Shown in pieces: positions 34,435 through 43,211 of a DNA stretch of 64,000 nt. The notes below the pieces were generated by a model. The model saw only the letters and a list, made by a program, of their open reading frames with translations, searched no databases and had not been told where the DNA came from. The translations under genes and the position numbers were made by a program. Positions within the stretch are counted from its first letter, which is position 1. Each line of letters opens with the position of its first letter. Source of the stretch: Halobellus ruber (GTDB taxonomy: Archaea > Halobacteriota > Halobacteria > Halobacteriales > Haloferacaceae); contig NZ_JACKXD010000005.1 in assembly GCF_014212355.1 (NCBI RefSeq), positions 1-64,000 on the forward strand. Reading direction: 5' to 3'.

Positions 34435-35115
34435 ATGCCGATCGAGGACCGCGACGACGCGTACCTGATCACCCACGCCTTAGCGAAGGACACCCTCTCG
34501 CGGCTCCGGGACGTCGAAACCGAGCAGGTCGCGTTCCGGAAGGGGCTGGTGAAGCTCGGCCGGATCTGCGGCTACGAGATCATTGACGGCGCGATGGAGA
34601 CCGAGTACGTCGGCGTCGAGACGCCGCTGACCGAGACCACCGGCGAGCGGGTCCGCGGCCTCGGCGACGTCGTCATCATCAACATCCTGCGGGCGGCGAC
34701 GCCGTTCGTCGAGGGGCTGCTGAAGGCGTTTCCCCGGGCGAAACAGGGCGTCATCAGCGCCGGCCGCGACGAGGAGGCCGGGATGGACGAGGAGGGCGGG
34801 TTCCCGATCACCATCGACTACGTGAAGCTCCCGGAGATCGGCGCCGAGGACACCGTGATCGTGGCGGACCCGATGCTCGCAACCGGGTCGACGATGACGG
34901 CGGTCCTGGATCACGTGCTCGGTGCCGCCGACGCCGACCCCGCGGACCTGTTCGTGCTGTCGGCGGTCTCGGCGCCGGACGGGCTGCTCCGGGTCGGCGA
35001 GGAGTTTCCGCAGGCGGACCTCATGACGGTCGCCATCGACGACTACCTCGACGACGACGGCTACATCATCCCCGGGCTGGGCGACGCCGGGGATCGGGCG
35101 TTCGGGACGAAGTAG
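34435..35115 (+). CDS. upp: Uracil phosphoribosyltransferase
   Basis: Makes UMP from uracil and PRPP. 226 residues. The PRPP loop is in [21 protein letters not shown] (about 140-160). The N-terminal [15 protein letters not shown], the [20 protein letters not shown] segment and the uracil-binding C-terminus [19 protein letters not shown] are all typical. It completes a cytosine salvage route with codB and codA. Third-position GC is high, as in its neighbours. Confidence 0.96.
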   Translation: MPIEDRDDAYLITHALAKDTLSRLRDVETEQVAFRKGLVKLGRICGYEIIDGAMETEYVGVETPLTETTGERVRGLGDVVIINILRAATPFVEGLLKAFPRAKQGVISAGRDEEAGMDEEGGFPITIDYVKLPEIGAEDTVIVADPMLATGSTMTAVLDHVLGAADADPADLFVLSAVSAPDGLLRVGEEFPQADLMTVAIDDYLDDDGYIIPGLGDAGDRAFGTK

Positions 35116-35165
35116 CCCGGCACGGGACACGAACACCTTTGATGACGGATGCCACACGGGTAGGT

Positions 35166-35378
35166 ATGGCCGGAACCGAGCCCTGCGACGGCTGCGGCAC
35201 GCCGACGGAAGACCCCCTCGCGCGGACGGTCCAGCTCCGGGTCGACCGCTCGGAGGTCGACAGCCAGCGGCTGTGTCCCGAGTGTTTCGCCGACTGGATC
35301 GAGCGGTACCGGACGCGGATGCAGCCCGGAAGCGACGAGTCCGCGGTCGACACCGACGCCGACATCATCGTCGATTGA
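35166..35378 (+). CDS. Small CxxC...CxxC zinc protein
   Basis: 70 residues: MAGTEPCDGCGTPTEDPLAR, then QLRVDRSEVDSQRLCPECFADWIERY and an acidic tail ending DIIVD. Two CxxC pairs about 30 residues apart form a treble-clef or ribbon-type zinc site. Common in haloarchaea; I do not know its function. Start at 35166 was taken since similarity begins at the first CxxC region; an in-frame start nine codons earlier exists. It follows upp by 50 bp. Confidence 0.75.
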   Translation: MAGTEPCDGCGTPTEDPLARTVQLRVDRSEVDSQRLCPECFADWIERYRTRMQPGSDESAVDTDADIIVD

Positions 35379-35409
35379 ACTCGGCGGGGACACACGCGTA
35401 GGGTCGTTG

Positions 35410-36264
35410 TCAGACCGCCACCGCGGTGCGGTACCGCCGGTTGCTGTCCTCGTAGACCGCGATGTACGGCTCCCCGGTGTCGTCGTCGGGACACGCCGCC
35501 GTCCGCTCGACGCGGAAGGTCTCGCCGGTGACGTTGGCCGCGTCGAGGAACAGATAGGCGGGATACGTCCGCGAGGAGAATCCGAGGACGTGGTCGTTGT
35601 AGCCGTCGTCGACGTTCAGGTTCGCCCTGACCCGCGGGCGCTCCGTCCGGTCCGGCTCCGCGGGACGGCGGTACTCGCTCCAGTCGCCCGCGACGCAGGC
35701 CTCATAGTGGGGCGTGTCGACCCGCTCGGGCAACGGCGTCGGGTTCGTTACGGTCACGGTGGCGGCGACGGGGTTCTGCCGGGAGTCACCCTCGATCTCG
35801 ATCCGGGTCTCCGACTGGAGTTCGTACGCGAGGCCGCCGGTGACGACGTCGACGACGACGATCACGACCGCGACCGCCGCGAGTGCGCCGAACAGCCGGG
35901 TCGCGGTCGCCCCGGAGACCAACCGGTTCGCGTCGTCAAGGCGGGCACGGAGGGAGAAGAGCACGGCGGCGATCCCGAGAAGGCCGAGCACCGTCACCTC
36001 GCTGCCGAGATCGAGGGTGTTCACGAGATCGACGAAAACGCCAACCGTCGAGACCACGACGACGCCGTACCCGAGGAACGTCAGCTGGCGGTCGTCGGTG
36101 CGCTGGGTGATCGCGACGACGCCCGCCAGAAACGCCGCCGCGACCGCGAGAATCGAGACCGGGGAGTAGCCGAGATCGACGTTGAACACGAACACGAGCA
36201 CCGCGACGGTCGTGAGCCCCGCCGCCGCGGCGTTGAACAGGGTCTCGGAGTCGACATCGACCAT
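35410..36264 (-). CDS. Polytopic membrane protein with extracytoplasmic C-terminal domain
   Basis: 284 residues. About four to five hydrophobic helices occupy residues 1-150 (AAAAGLTTVAVLVFVFNVDL; ILAVAAAFLAGVVAI; LTFLGYGVVVVSTVGVFVDL; VTVLGLLGIAAVLF; LFGALAAVAVVIVVVDVV). A beta-rich domain follows with conserved-looking cysteines (YEACVAGDW; TAACPDDDTG). The layout resembles haloarchaeal DUF1616-type membrane proteins, but I am not sure of that family. Start at 36264 (MVDVDSETLF) rather than 36291. Not obviously part of an operon. Confidence 0.75.
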   Translation of the reverse strand: MVDVDSETLFNAAAAGLTTVAVLVFVFNVDLGYSPVSILAVAAAFLAGVVAITQRTDDRQLTFLGYGVVVVSTVGVFVDLVNTLDLGSEVTVLGLLGIAAVLFSLRARLDDANRLVSGATATRLFGALAAVAVVIVVVDVVTGGLAYELQSETRIEIEGDSRQNPVAATVTVTNPTPLPERVDTPHYEACVAGDWSEYRRPAEPDRTERPRVRANLNVDDGYNDHVLGFSSRTYPAYLFLDAANVTGETFRVERTAACPDDDTGEPYIAVYEDSNRRYRTAVAV

Positions 36265-36473
36265 GGATCCGGGTTCGACTGTCGCCCGCAAGTATCCGGG
36301 GGTGGAACAAAGAGCCGCTTCAGCCTCGGGGCCGGGATCGGGGCGACAGCCACAGTCGGTGCTTCCGACCCTCGTGGCTGGTCGGGGTCGTGATCAGTAT
36401 CCCTCCCGGATCGAGAACGTAATCGGTCGCTGTCGGCAGTAGCCTTCTGTCCGATAGCGATCGATACCCTCGT

Positions 36474-36614
36474 ATGAGTCTCACTGCCGACGATTTCGAG
36501 CGGTATCTCCGCGAGGACGACGACGGGGAACCATCGGGCGACGCACTCGCTGCCCTCGCACTCGATGTCGAAACCGACGCGGTCGACGCCGTGCGTGAGA
36601 TTCGCGAGCGGTAA
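36474..36614 (+). CDS. VapB-like antitoxin
   Basis: 46-residue acidic protein starting MSLTADDFERYLREDDDGEP and ending AVDAVREIRER. Its stop overlaps the ATG of a PIN-domain remnant by one base (TAATG). Size and coupling fit the antitoxin of a haloarchaeal VapBC pair, although the sequence itself has no clear DNA-binding motif. With the toxin partner broken, it may be an orphan. Confidence 0.6.
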   Translation: MSLTADDFERYLREDDDGEPSGDALAALALDVETDAVDAVREIRER

Positions 36615-37050
36615 TGAAGACATCTTCTAGTAGGAATGTTCTCGTCGCCGCGGTGACCACGGATACGACCGTTCGCAAGCGGCAGTCGATCTGCTGAACG
36701 GGGTCGATGACGGCTACACGTCCGGTGTGAACCTGCTGGAGTTGTGGAGCGTCCTCGCGAGGAAGAAGGCGTTCGAGCGAGACAGGATTGAGCGCATCGA
36801 GGACCGGATCGCCCGGAAGACGACAGTCGTCTTTCCGGACGCCTCCGACATCGTGACGGCGAACTCCCGTCAGCGTGAGGCTCTGCTCTATCCACTCGAC
36901 GCGATCATCCTCGGCACAGCCGAGTCCGTCGACTGTCCACTCGTCTCCTTCGGCGGCGAACTACGCGATCACGACGCTGTGGAGCCGTCCGAGCTGCTCG
37001 ATGGGTATGTCACCGCTCGATCGTCGCCCGGCCGCTGGTGGCGCTTCTGA
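36614..37050 (+). pseudogene. VapC-like PIN-domain ribonuclease, degenerate
   Basis: The first frame reads MKTSSSRNVLVAAVTTDTT and then stops early. The second, one base out, continues SQAAVDLLNGVDDGYTSGVN, then LLELWSVLARKKAFERDRIE and LDAIILGTAESVDCPLVSFG, which is PIN-domain sequence. The usual first catalytic aspartate (VDTNVLV) is replaced by SSSRNVLV, so the active site is damaged as well as the frame. The tail (GYVTARSSPGRWWRF) runs into the end of the convergent IMPACT-family gene, implying loss of the native stop. Confidence 0.7.
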
Positions 37051-37708
37051 TCCGGTCGCGGAGTGCCGCGGCCTCGCCGACCGGCGCCCGGACCGCGAAG
37101 GAGACCTCCGCCTCGTAGGCGGCCTCGAATTCGACGCCGGCGCTCTCAAGCAGCCCGCGGACGGTCCCGGAATCGTCGTATTCGACCGTGACCTGGAACC
37201 GCTCGTGGGGAACGGCCTCGACCACGCCTGCGTCGTCGACAGCGTCGGTGACGGCCCTGGCGTACGCGCGGGCCAGCCCCCCGACCCCGAGGTTAGTCCC
37301 GCCGTAGTACCGGACCACGACGCTCGCGACGTTCCGGAGGTCGCGCTGGAGGAGAACGTTCAGCGCGGGTTTGCCCGCCGATCCCGTGGGTTCGCCGTCG
37401 TCCGAGTGGTACTCCCGGAGCATCGGAGCGCCGCCCGCGGGTCCGTCAGGGGTGTCACTGCCCGTAACTCCGTTCGAGCCGCCACCGCCCGCCTCGTCGG
37501 CGGGCACGCGATAGGCGGGGACGTGGTGGGTCGCGTCGGGGTGTCGCGAGCGGACCGACTCAAGCAGGGATTCGGCGTCCGCGACGTCGGCCGCGGGGGC
37601 GACGTGGCCGATGAACTCCGAGCCGCGGACCTCGAAGGCCGCCTCGCCCGGGCCGTCGACCGTCCGGAAGGACTCCGGGGCGCCGGGATCCGCGGCTGGG
37701 TCGCTCAC
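37010..37708 (-). CDS. IMPACT/YigZ family protein
   Basis: 232 residues of the UPF0029/IMPACT family, linked in other organisms to translation-stress control; role in archaea unclear. Landmarks: FEVRGSEFIGHVAPA near the start, the family signature HHVPAYRVP...EYHSDDGEPTGSAGKPAL, then VASVVVRYYGGTNLGVGGLARAY. The C-terminal DUF1949-like domain (QVTVEYDDSGTVRGLLES) is present. A Gly/Ser-rich insertion of about 25 residues splits the signature. It overlaps the tail of the VapC remnant by 41 bp on the opposite strand. Confidence 0.9.
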   Translation of the reverse strand: MSDPAADPGAPESFRTVDGPGEAAFEVRGSEFIGHVAPAADVADAESLLESVRSRHPDATHHVPAYRVPADEAGGGGSNGVTGSDTPDGPAGGAPMLREYHSDDGEPTGSAGKPALNVLLQRDLRNVASVVVRYYGGTNLGVGGLARAYARAVTDAVDDAGVVEAVPHERFQVTVEYDDSGTVRGLLESAGVEFEAAYEAEVSFAVRAPVGEAAALRDRIRSATSGRATIER

Positions 37709-37770
37709 GGTCGGAGGTAGTCGGCGGCGGGAGGAAAAGGGTTCGGCGTCGGAATCGGACGGTGGATCAG

Positions 37771-38274
37771 CTACGCGATGCTGATCCGCCGGACGAAGTC
37801 GAGATCGGAGAGTTCGTTCAGCAGGTCGCCCGGGATCGGCTCGTCGGTGACGACGTACAGCAGGGGATCGTCGGTGAACTCGGGGTCCTCGGTGACCGTC
37901 TGCCGGATGGAGATTTCCCGGTCGGCGAGCAGCCCGGTCACCTCCGCGACGATGCCGGGTCGTTCGGCGTCGTTGGGGTCGATCGTCAACACCGAGAGAT
38001 CGAGAACGGGCGCGAGGTCCATCAGACTCGGGATCGAGGAGATGTTCTGGAAGATCCGCCTGAGTTCGTCGTCCTCCAGGATCGCGGTGGTCGTCGAGTC
38101 GACGACCCGGCGGTCGACGTCGATCTCGCGGGCGATCCCCGTGTTCGGGATCTCGATGCCGCCGGAGACGACTCGGCCGTCGTCGTTGACCGAGAAGCCG
38201 CGCTCCAAGAGCAGGCGGATGACCGCCTGCTGGCTCGGGCTCCCCTCGAACTTGCCCATTATTTCGTCGAACAT
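37771..38274 (-). CDS. ACT-domain amino-acid metabolism regulator
   Basis: 167 residues. The N-terminal part (MFDEIMGKFEGSPSQQAVIR, then LLLERGFSVNDDGRVVSGGI) looks helix-turn-helix-like. The C-terminal half contains an ACT domain (DLSVLTIDPNDAERPGIVAEVTGLLADREI, SIRQTV). This matches the archaeal group of predicted amino-acid metabolism regulators with an ACT domain (COG2150 type). Start at 38274 preferred to 38313. It lies just downstream of orc1, 51 bp away, and could be co-transcribed with it. The bound ligand is unknown. Confidence 0.85.
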   Translation of the reverse strand: MFDEIMGKFEGSPSQQAVIRLLLERGFSVNDDGRVVSGGIEIPNTGIAREIDVDRRVVDSTTTAILEDDELRRIFQNISSIPSLMDLAPVLDLSVLTIDPNDAERPGIVAEVTGLLADREISIRQTVTEDPEFTDDPLLYVVTDEPIPGDLLNELSDLDFVRRISIA

Positions 38275-38325
38275 AGCGGTTGTGTGGCGTCTGGAGTGTC
38301 GTGGGTGGGTCAAGCGGTGTGGAGG

Positions 38326-40179
38326 TCAGTTGTCGAACCGCGCCTGGACGAACGGTTGGGCGTTCTCGATGTCGCCGAGGCGGGAATCGGAGAGCAGCAC
38401 CGCCTCCGTCTCCTCGATCGGGACCGACAGCGAGATCTCCTTCGTGCGGCCGTACCGGCCCTTCGAGACGACGACCGCGTTGACGATCCCGAGCATGTCG
38501 AGTTCGGAGATCAGGTCCGTGACCCGCCGCTGGGTGAGCACGTCGGCGTCGATCTCCTCACAGAGCCGCTTGTAGATGTTGAACACCTCGCCGGTGTTGA
38601 CGTTGTGGACGCCGTTCTTCTCCAGGAGGATCGTCGCAAACAGGACGATCTTCGACTGTGTGGGGAGAGTGCGGACGACCTCCACGACGCGGTCGAGTTC
38701 GATCTTGTCCTGTGCCTTCCGGACGTGGGCCTCCTCGACGGTGTCGGCCTGGCCGCGCTCGGCGAGTTCGCCCGCGGTCCGGAGGAGATCCAGGGCGCGC
38801 CGGGCGTCGCCGTGCTCCTGGGCGGCGAAGGCGGCACACAGCGGGATCACGTCGTCGGTGAGCGCGTCAGGTTTGAACGCGACGTTCGCGCGGTGCTGGA
38901 GGATGTCGCGGAGCTGGTTGGCGTCGTAGGGCGGGAAGACGATCTCCTCCTCCCCGAGGCTGGACTTGACCCGGGGGTCGAGGAAGTCGGTGAACTTCAG
39001 GTCGTTCGAGATCCCCATGATCGAGATCCGGGAGTTGACCAGCTCGGAGTTCATCCGCGAGAGGTTATAGAGGGTGTCGTCGCCGGACTTCTCGACGAGC
39101 TTGTCGATCTCGTCGAGCATAATGACGACGACCCGTTCCTCGTAGTCGACCGCGTCGAAGAACGTCGAGTACACGCGGTCGGTCGGCCATCCGGTCATCG
39201 GGACCGGGTCCATTCCCTCGCGGTCGGCTTCGAGTTCCTCGATCCGCTCGTCGACGGCCTCGACCGCGTCGAACTCGGTATCGGCCAGCGCCGTCACGTC
39301 GTCGCGGGCCCGCGACCGGAGGTCTTCGAGTGTCTCGACCCGGGAGCCGACGAACTCCTTGTTCTTCTCGATGAACTTGTTCGCGAGCTGGGCGAGCACG
39401 CGATACTGGGTGTCGGTCACCTCGCAGTTGATGTACTCGACTTCGCAGGGGACGTCGTACTTCTTGGAGGTGGATTCGAGCTCCTGGCTGACGAACTTCG
39501 CGCTTGCGGTCTTTCCGGTCCCGGTCTTGCCGTAGATCAGAATGTTCGAGGGGGTCTCCCCGCGGAGCGCCGACACGAGGATCGTCGCCATCTGGTTGAT
39601 CTGCTCGTTGCGGTGGGGGAGTTCGTGTGGAGTATACGAGGGTCGGAGGACTTCCTTGTTCTCGAAAATGGGCTCACCGGAGAGGAGGTCGTCGAAGAGT
39701 CCCTGGCTCTCGTCGTCGTCGAGAACGACCTCGTCGAGTCCCAGGTCCCCAGTTTCGCCGGACTTCGTCGGGGCGTCGATGTCGACGCCGACGGTCTCCT
39801 CGATGTCGATGTCGTCGGCGGTGACCGGATCGCGGTCGGAAGGGTCCGGGTCCTCGGGGGGATCCGCCGTCCGTTCGTCAGTCGTCTCTCGGGGACCCGC
39901 TTCGGGGGACGGGTCAGTGCGCGAGGAGTCGTCGGAGCCGGAGTCGGTGCCTGTGTCGGCGTCGGACCCATCGTCGTCGGCGGGCGGGCGGTCGTCGTCG
40001 CTGTACGCGTCGAGGGAAGTCGTCGGCTCGTCGTCGGGCGGGTCCGTTGGATCGCTGTCGCTCGGCGGAGCGTCGGCGCTTCCGTCGTCGCTACTCCAGG
40101 CGTCCGATTCGAGAGACGCCCCGCTCCGTGTCGCACTCGCCCGGTCGTCACCGTCGTCGTTCGGTGTGTTCTCGTCCAT
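38326..40179 (-). CDS. orc1: Orc1/Cdc6 replication initiator
   Basis: Binds origin ORB sites and recruits the MCM helicase. 617 residues: an acidic low-complexity N-terminus of about 165 residues, then PIFENKEVLRPSYTPHELPH, Walker A IYGKTGTGKT (about 212-221), Walker B VVVIMLDEIDKL, sensor 1 MGISNDLKF, sensor 2 EHGDARRALDLLRTAGE, and a C-terminal winged helix (LTQRRVTDLISELDMLGIV). It sits beside the ORB-bearing origin and opposite oapABC, the arrangement of the main haloarchaeal origin oriC1. It should be the cognate initiator of this origin. Confidence 0.97.
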   Translation of the reverse strand: MDENTPNDDGDDRASATRSGASLESDAWSSDDGSADAPPSDSDPTDPPDDEPTTSLDAYSDDDRPPADDDGSDADTGTDSGSDDSSRTDPSPEAGPRETTDERTADPPEDPDPSDRDPVTADDIDIEETVGVDIDAPTKSGETGDLGLDEVVLDDDESQGLFDDLLSGEPIFENKEVLRPSYTPHELPHRNEQINQMATILVSALRGETPSNILIYGKTGTGKTASAKFVSQELESTSKKYDVPCEVEYINCEVTDTQYRVLAQLANKFIEKNKEFVGSRVETLEDLRSRARDDVTALADTEFDAVEAVDERIEELEADREGMDPVPMTGWPTDRVYSTFFDAVDYEERVVVIMLDEIDKLVEKSGDDTLYNLSRMNSELVNSRISIMGISNDLKFTDFLDPRVKSSLGEEEIVFPPYDANQLRDILQHRANVAFKPDALTDDVIPLCAAFAAQEHGDARRALDLLRTAGELAERGQADTVEEAHVRKAQDKIELDRVVEVVRTLPTQSKIVLFATILLEKNGVHNVNTGEVFNIYKRLCEEIDADVLTQRRVTDLISELDMLGIVNAVVVSKGRYGRTKEISLSVPIEETEAVLLSDSRLGDIENAQPFVQARFDN

Positions 40180-40500
40180 TGTGTCCCCCCAATTTCGACT
40201 GGAAATCGCGCCATTTTCCCCGTCAAATCGGTCGTTAGCGGAGAAAACGCGGTTTTTCGGGAGTTTTCCCGAAGTGACGCGTCCAGTTGATGCAGTCGAA
40301 CCAGACGAACAGGCGTCATAAAAAAGTTCCTTCTCACACCGTCGGGGGAGCGAACGAAGACCCCCGGACCGTCGATTTTCGATCGAGACGCGTGTCTGAA
40401 GCCGGGTTTCGGGAACAGTCCCGGGCCGGGGAGTGGGAAGTCCGATACACCGGGCGTGGACGGCCGACACTGGAGCCGGATTCCGGAGAAGCCCCGCGCC

Positions 40501-40737
40501 CCCCACCCCTTCGTTTCAGGTGGAGCGTGAGAACAGGGGGAGGGGGTGAGTTCGGCAGTGTCCTAGAAGACGGTAGCTTTATAATCTGTCGTCAGAAACA
40601 GTAACCGTAATGCGCTGTTATAGTTATATTATTACCGTCATTATTTAATTTTAGTATTTCTACTACTGTACTTATTTCGAACAGAAGCGAAACTGCACGC
40701 TGTCGCACGTCTCCAGTTGAAACGAAGGGGTGGGGGG
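40501..40737. other. oriC1: Replication origin oriC1
   Basis: Left ORB at 40501-40524: ccccaccccttcgtttcagg followed by tgga. Right ORB at 40711-40737, inverted: ctccagttgaaacgaagggg followed by a run of G. Both have the core plus the G-string that marks halophilic ORBs, and they point toward each other across about 190 bp. The segment between, especially 40601-40678 (tgttatagttatattattac and onward), is very AT-rich in a GC-rich genome and fits a duplex-unwinding element. Confidence 0.92.
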
Positions 40738-40867
40738 CTGCCGTGAGTCCACGGACTCCCCTTCGGATCGTGGGCTGTCCGGGGGCCGCCGAACCGTGTC
40801 GGATCGCGGCCTCGATTCGACCGTCCACAACTTGAGCGGACTCCGAGCGACATCGACAGGCGTGGCT

Positions 40868-40957
40868 CCAGTCCTCATCGATATATCCGACTTGGCCTAA
40901 GTCGTCGTCGGCGAGGCCGCCGACGGTCGTGTCAGTCCTCATCGATATGTCCGACTT
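40868..40957. repeat. 25-bp direct repeat next to oriC
   Basis: cagtcctcatcgatatRtcc followed by gactt occurs at about 40869-40893 and again at 40933-40957 with one difference, on the oapA side of the origin. It is unlike the ORB boxes. It could be a second protein-binding iteron or part of the oapA control region. Confidence 0.6.
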
Positions 40958-41221
40958 CCCCCGTCATCGTCGACCGATACGACCTGGCCCCGTTCATCCG
41001 GTGGTTTTGGAGGCTGCGGACAGCGACGAGTTAACCTTACCGACGGCATTGGATGCCCTTGCCGATCGACCTCCCACCGAACTCGACGGATAAGGCACCG
41101 GAATCGGCTGATAAGGACCGGTCTCGGAGGGGTTCCGCCGAACCCGTCTGACGCAGTGTTTAAGTAAGCACGGAAGTGTGATACGTCCATAGCCCTCAAA
41201 ACGGGAGGCGCGGAGGCCAGG

Positions 41222-41863
41222 ATGGGACTGCTCACAGAACTCAGAAACAGCATCTCACGGGCCGTCGACCGGATGTTCTCGGACGCCGACCCGAAGCGGA
41301 TCGGCATCTACGGACCCCCGAACGCCGGGAAGACGACCCTCGCGAACCGCATCGCACGTGACTGGACCGGCGACGCCGTCGGCCCCGAAAGCCACATTCC
41401 CCACGAGACCCGGCGCGCCCGCCGGAAGGAGAACGTCGAGATCGAGCGGAACGGCAAGACCGTCCGCATCGACATCGTCGACACCCCCGGAGTGACCACC
41501 AAGGTCGATTACAAGGAGTTCCTCGAACACGATATGGAGAAAGACGACGCCGTTCGGCGGTCCCGGGAGGCCACCGAGGGCGTCGCCGAGGCGATGCACT
41601 GGCTCCGGGAGGACGTCGACGGGGTCATCTACGTTCTCGACAGCACCGAAGACCCGTTCACGCAGGTGAACACGATGCTGATCGGGATCATCGAGAGCCA
41701 GGACCTCCCGGTGCTCATCTTCGCGAACAAGACCGACCTCGAGGACGCGAACGTCCAGCGGGTCGCAAACGCCTTCCCCCAGCACGAGACGGTGCCGCTT
41801 TCGGCGCTGGAGGGGAACAATATGGACGAAGTCTACGACAAGATCGCGGAGTACTTCGGGTGA
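41222..41863 (+). CDS. oapA: Origin-associated Era-like GTPase
   Basis: 213 residues, a small P-loop GTPase. G1 is YGPPNAGKTTLANRI (about 30-44), the switch region DTPGVTTKVDYKEFLEH contains G3 (DTPG), and G4 is FANKTDLED (NKTD). MHWLREDVDGVIYVLDS follows the Era/Obg pattern. The gene lies divergent from orc1 and heads a three-gene cluster known in haloarchaea as the origin-associated oapABC genes. The stop overlaps oapB. A Shine-Dalgarno-like ggagg lies 8-12 nt before the ATG and a TATA box about 55 nt upstream. Confidence 0.93.
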   Translation: MGLLTELRNSISRAVDRMFSDADPKRIGIYGPPNAGKTTLANRIARDWTGDAVGPESHIPHETRRARRKENVEIERNGKTVRIDIVDTPGVTTKVDYKEFLEHDMEKDDAVRRSREATEGVAEAMHWLREDVDGVIYVLDSTEDPFTQVNTMLIGIIESQDLPVLIFANKTDLEDANVQRVANAFPQHETVPLSALEGNNMDEVYDKIAEYFG

Positions 41864-42258
41864 CCACGATGCCGGAAGTTACCCCAGGCGAAACCGACGA
41901 CGGCGTCCAGATCGACCTCATCAGCGGCGCCCGGATGGAGGGGTTGACCGGGATGGAGAAGATCCGCCTCATCCTCGACGGCGTCCGCGAGGGCAACATC
42001 GTCGTCCTTGAGGAGGGGCTCTCCCCCGACGAGGAGTCGAAGCTCATCGAGGTCACGATGACCGAGATCAGCCCCGACGAGTTCAACGGGATCGAGATCG
42101 AGACGTACCCACAGACCGGCGGCGGGGACAAGGGCTTCATCAGCCGGCTGATCGGCAAGGAGTCCCCCAAGAAACTCACGGTCATCGGCCCCGCGAACCA
42201 GATCGAGACGCTTCACAAGGACGAGAACCTGATCAGCGCCCTGGTCTCCCGCAAGTGA
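41860..42258 (+). CDS. oapB: Origin-associated protein OapB (DUF2073)
   Basis: 132 residues. GVQIDLISGARMEGLTGMEK, IRLILDGVREGNIVVLEEGL and KKLTVIGPANQIETLHKDEN are typical of DUF2073, found beside the GTPase in many Euryarchaeota. A GTG at 41860 overlaps the oapA stop as GTGA; an ATG three codons later (MPEVTPGE) is an equally good start. Function unknown, but the coupling to oapA indicates a complex or shared process near the origin. Confidence 0.9.
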   Translation: MTTMPEVTPGETDDGVQIDLISGARMEGLTGMEKIRLILDGVREGNIVVLEEGLSPDEESKLIEVTMTEISPDEFNGIEIETYPQTGGGDKGFISRLIGKESPKKLTVIGPANQIETLHKDENLISALVSRK

Positions 42259-42308
42259 TGGCCCGAGGCTTCCCACGAGACGACCGGCGCCGGACCCACC
42301 ACCCATAG

Positions 42309-43211
42309 ATGCCTCACGAATGTACGACCTGCGGGCGCGTGTTCGCCGACGGCTCCAAGGAGATGCTGTCGGGGTGTCCGGACTGCGGCGGCAACAAGTT
42401 CCAGTTCAAACCGGCTGCGGCCACGGAGCGGGACGACCCCCCGACGGATGCCGCCGGCCGGAACCCCGAGTCCGGTGCTGTCGACTCGACTGGGAGGGGC
42501 GGCGCCGACTCGACCACGACGGCCGACGCCGACTCGACCACGACGGCCGGCGATCAGGACGATGCTCCCCCCGACTCGACCGGGACACGGCGGGACCTCT
42601 CGGCGGACTCGACGGAGTGGCCCGACCACGGGTACGAGTCGACCGGTGGCTCCGGGACCGACGATCCCTCTCCGGATGCTTCTGCCGCTGACGCCCCCGC
42701 TGCTGATACGCCCGCGACGGACGCCTCCTCCGCCGAACCGGACGCCGCTGCGGACTCCGATGCCGCGATCGAATCCGCGAACCCGGAGCCCACACCGTCC
42801 GAACCCGGCCCGAGCTCCGAGGACTCCGCAGAGGATCCCGCACAGGCCGACGCCAGAACCGACGTGGTCTCGCCCGACGAGATCGCCGCCGCCACGCCCG
42901 AGGAGACGGAGGGCACCGCGGACCCGGACGCGCCCGGGTCACCCGCGACCCGTGCCGACGACCCGGCGGGTGACGTGGGTGGTCAGTCTCCGGGGCCGCG
43001 GCCCGACGACCGGCCGGACCTCGACGACCTCCGCGAGGAGCTCAACGAGCAGTTCGAGAGCATTCGGATCGTCGCCCCCGGGGAGTACGAACTCAACCTG
43101 ATGGAGCTGTACGACCGGACGGAGTACATCATCTCGCTGCAGGAGGACGGCCGCTACGTGATCGAGGTCCCGGACACCTGGGACACCACGCCGGACCCCG
43201 ACGAGACGTGA
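42309..43211 (+). CDS. oapC: Origin-associated zinc-ribbon protein OapC
   Basis: 300 residues. The N-terminus MPHECTTCGRVFADGSKEML and then SGCPDCGGNKF forms a CxxC/CxxC zinc ribbon. A long acidic, proline/alanine-rich disordered region of about 190 residues follows, partly built of repeated DSTTTA-type blocks. A conserved C-terminal domain begins at ESIRIVAPGEYELNLMELYD and ends in YVIEVPDTW. This is the OapC layout of the cluster. The last codons merge into a 41-bp tandem repeat. Confidence 0.9.
   Translation: MPHECTTCGRVFADGSKEMLSGCPDCGGNKFQFKPAAATERDDPPTDAAGRNPESGAVDSTGRGGADSTTTADADSTTTAGDQDDAPPDSTGTRRDLSADSTEWPDHGYESTGGSGTDDPSPDASAADAPAADTPATDASSAEPDAAADSDAAIESANPEPTPSEPGPSSEDSAEDPAQADARTDVVSPDEIAAATPEETEGTADPDAPGSPATRADDPAGDVGGQSPGPRPDDRPDLDDLREELNEQFESIRIVAPGEYELNLMELYDRTEYIISLQEDGRYVIEVPDTWDTTPDPDET

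Larger units (their letters stand above)
40180..41221. other. oriC intergenic region
   Basis: 1,042 bp between divergent orc1 and oapA, without genes. From left to right: the orc1 leader and promoter (TATA-like ttttttatgacg on the minus strand near 40316-40325), a GC-rich stretch, inverted ORB boxes around an AT-rich segment (40501-40737), a 25-bp direct repeat (40868, 40933) and the oapA promoter (tttaagta near 41159-41166). ORF-sized frames here are spurious. Confidence 0.85.
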
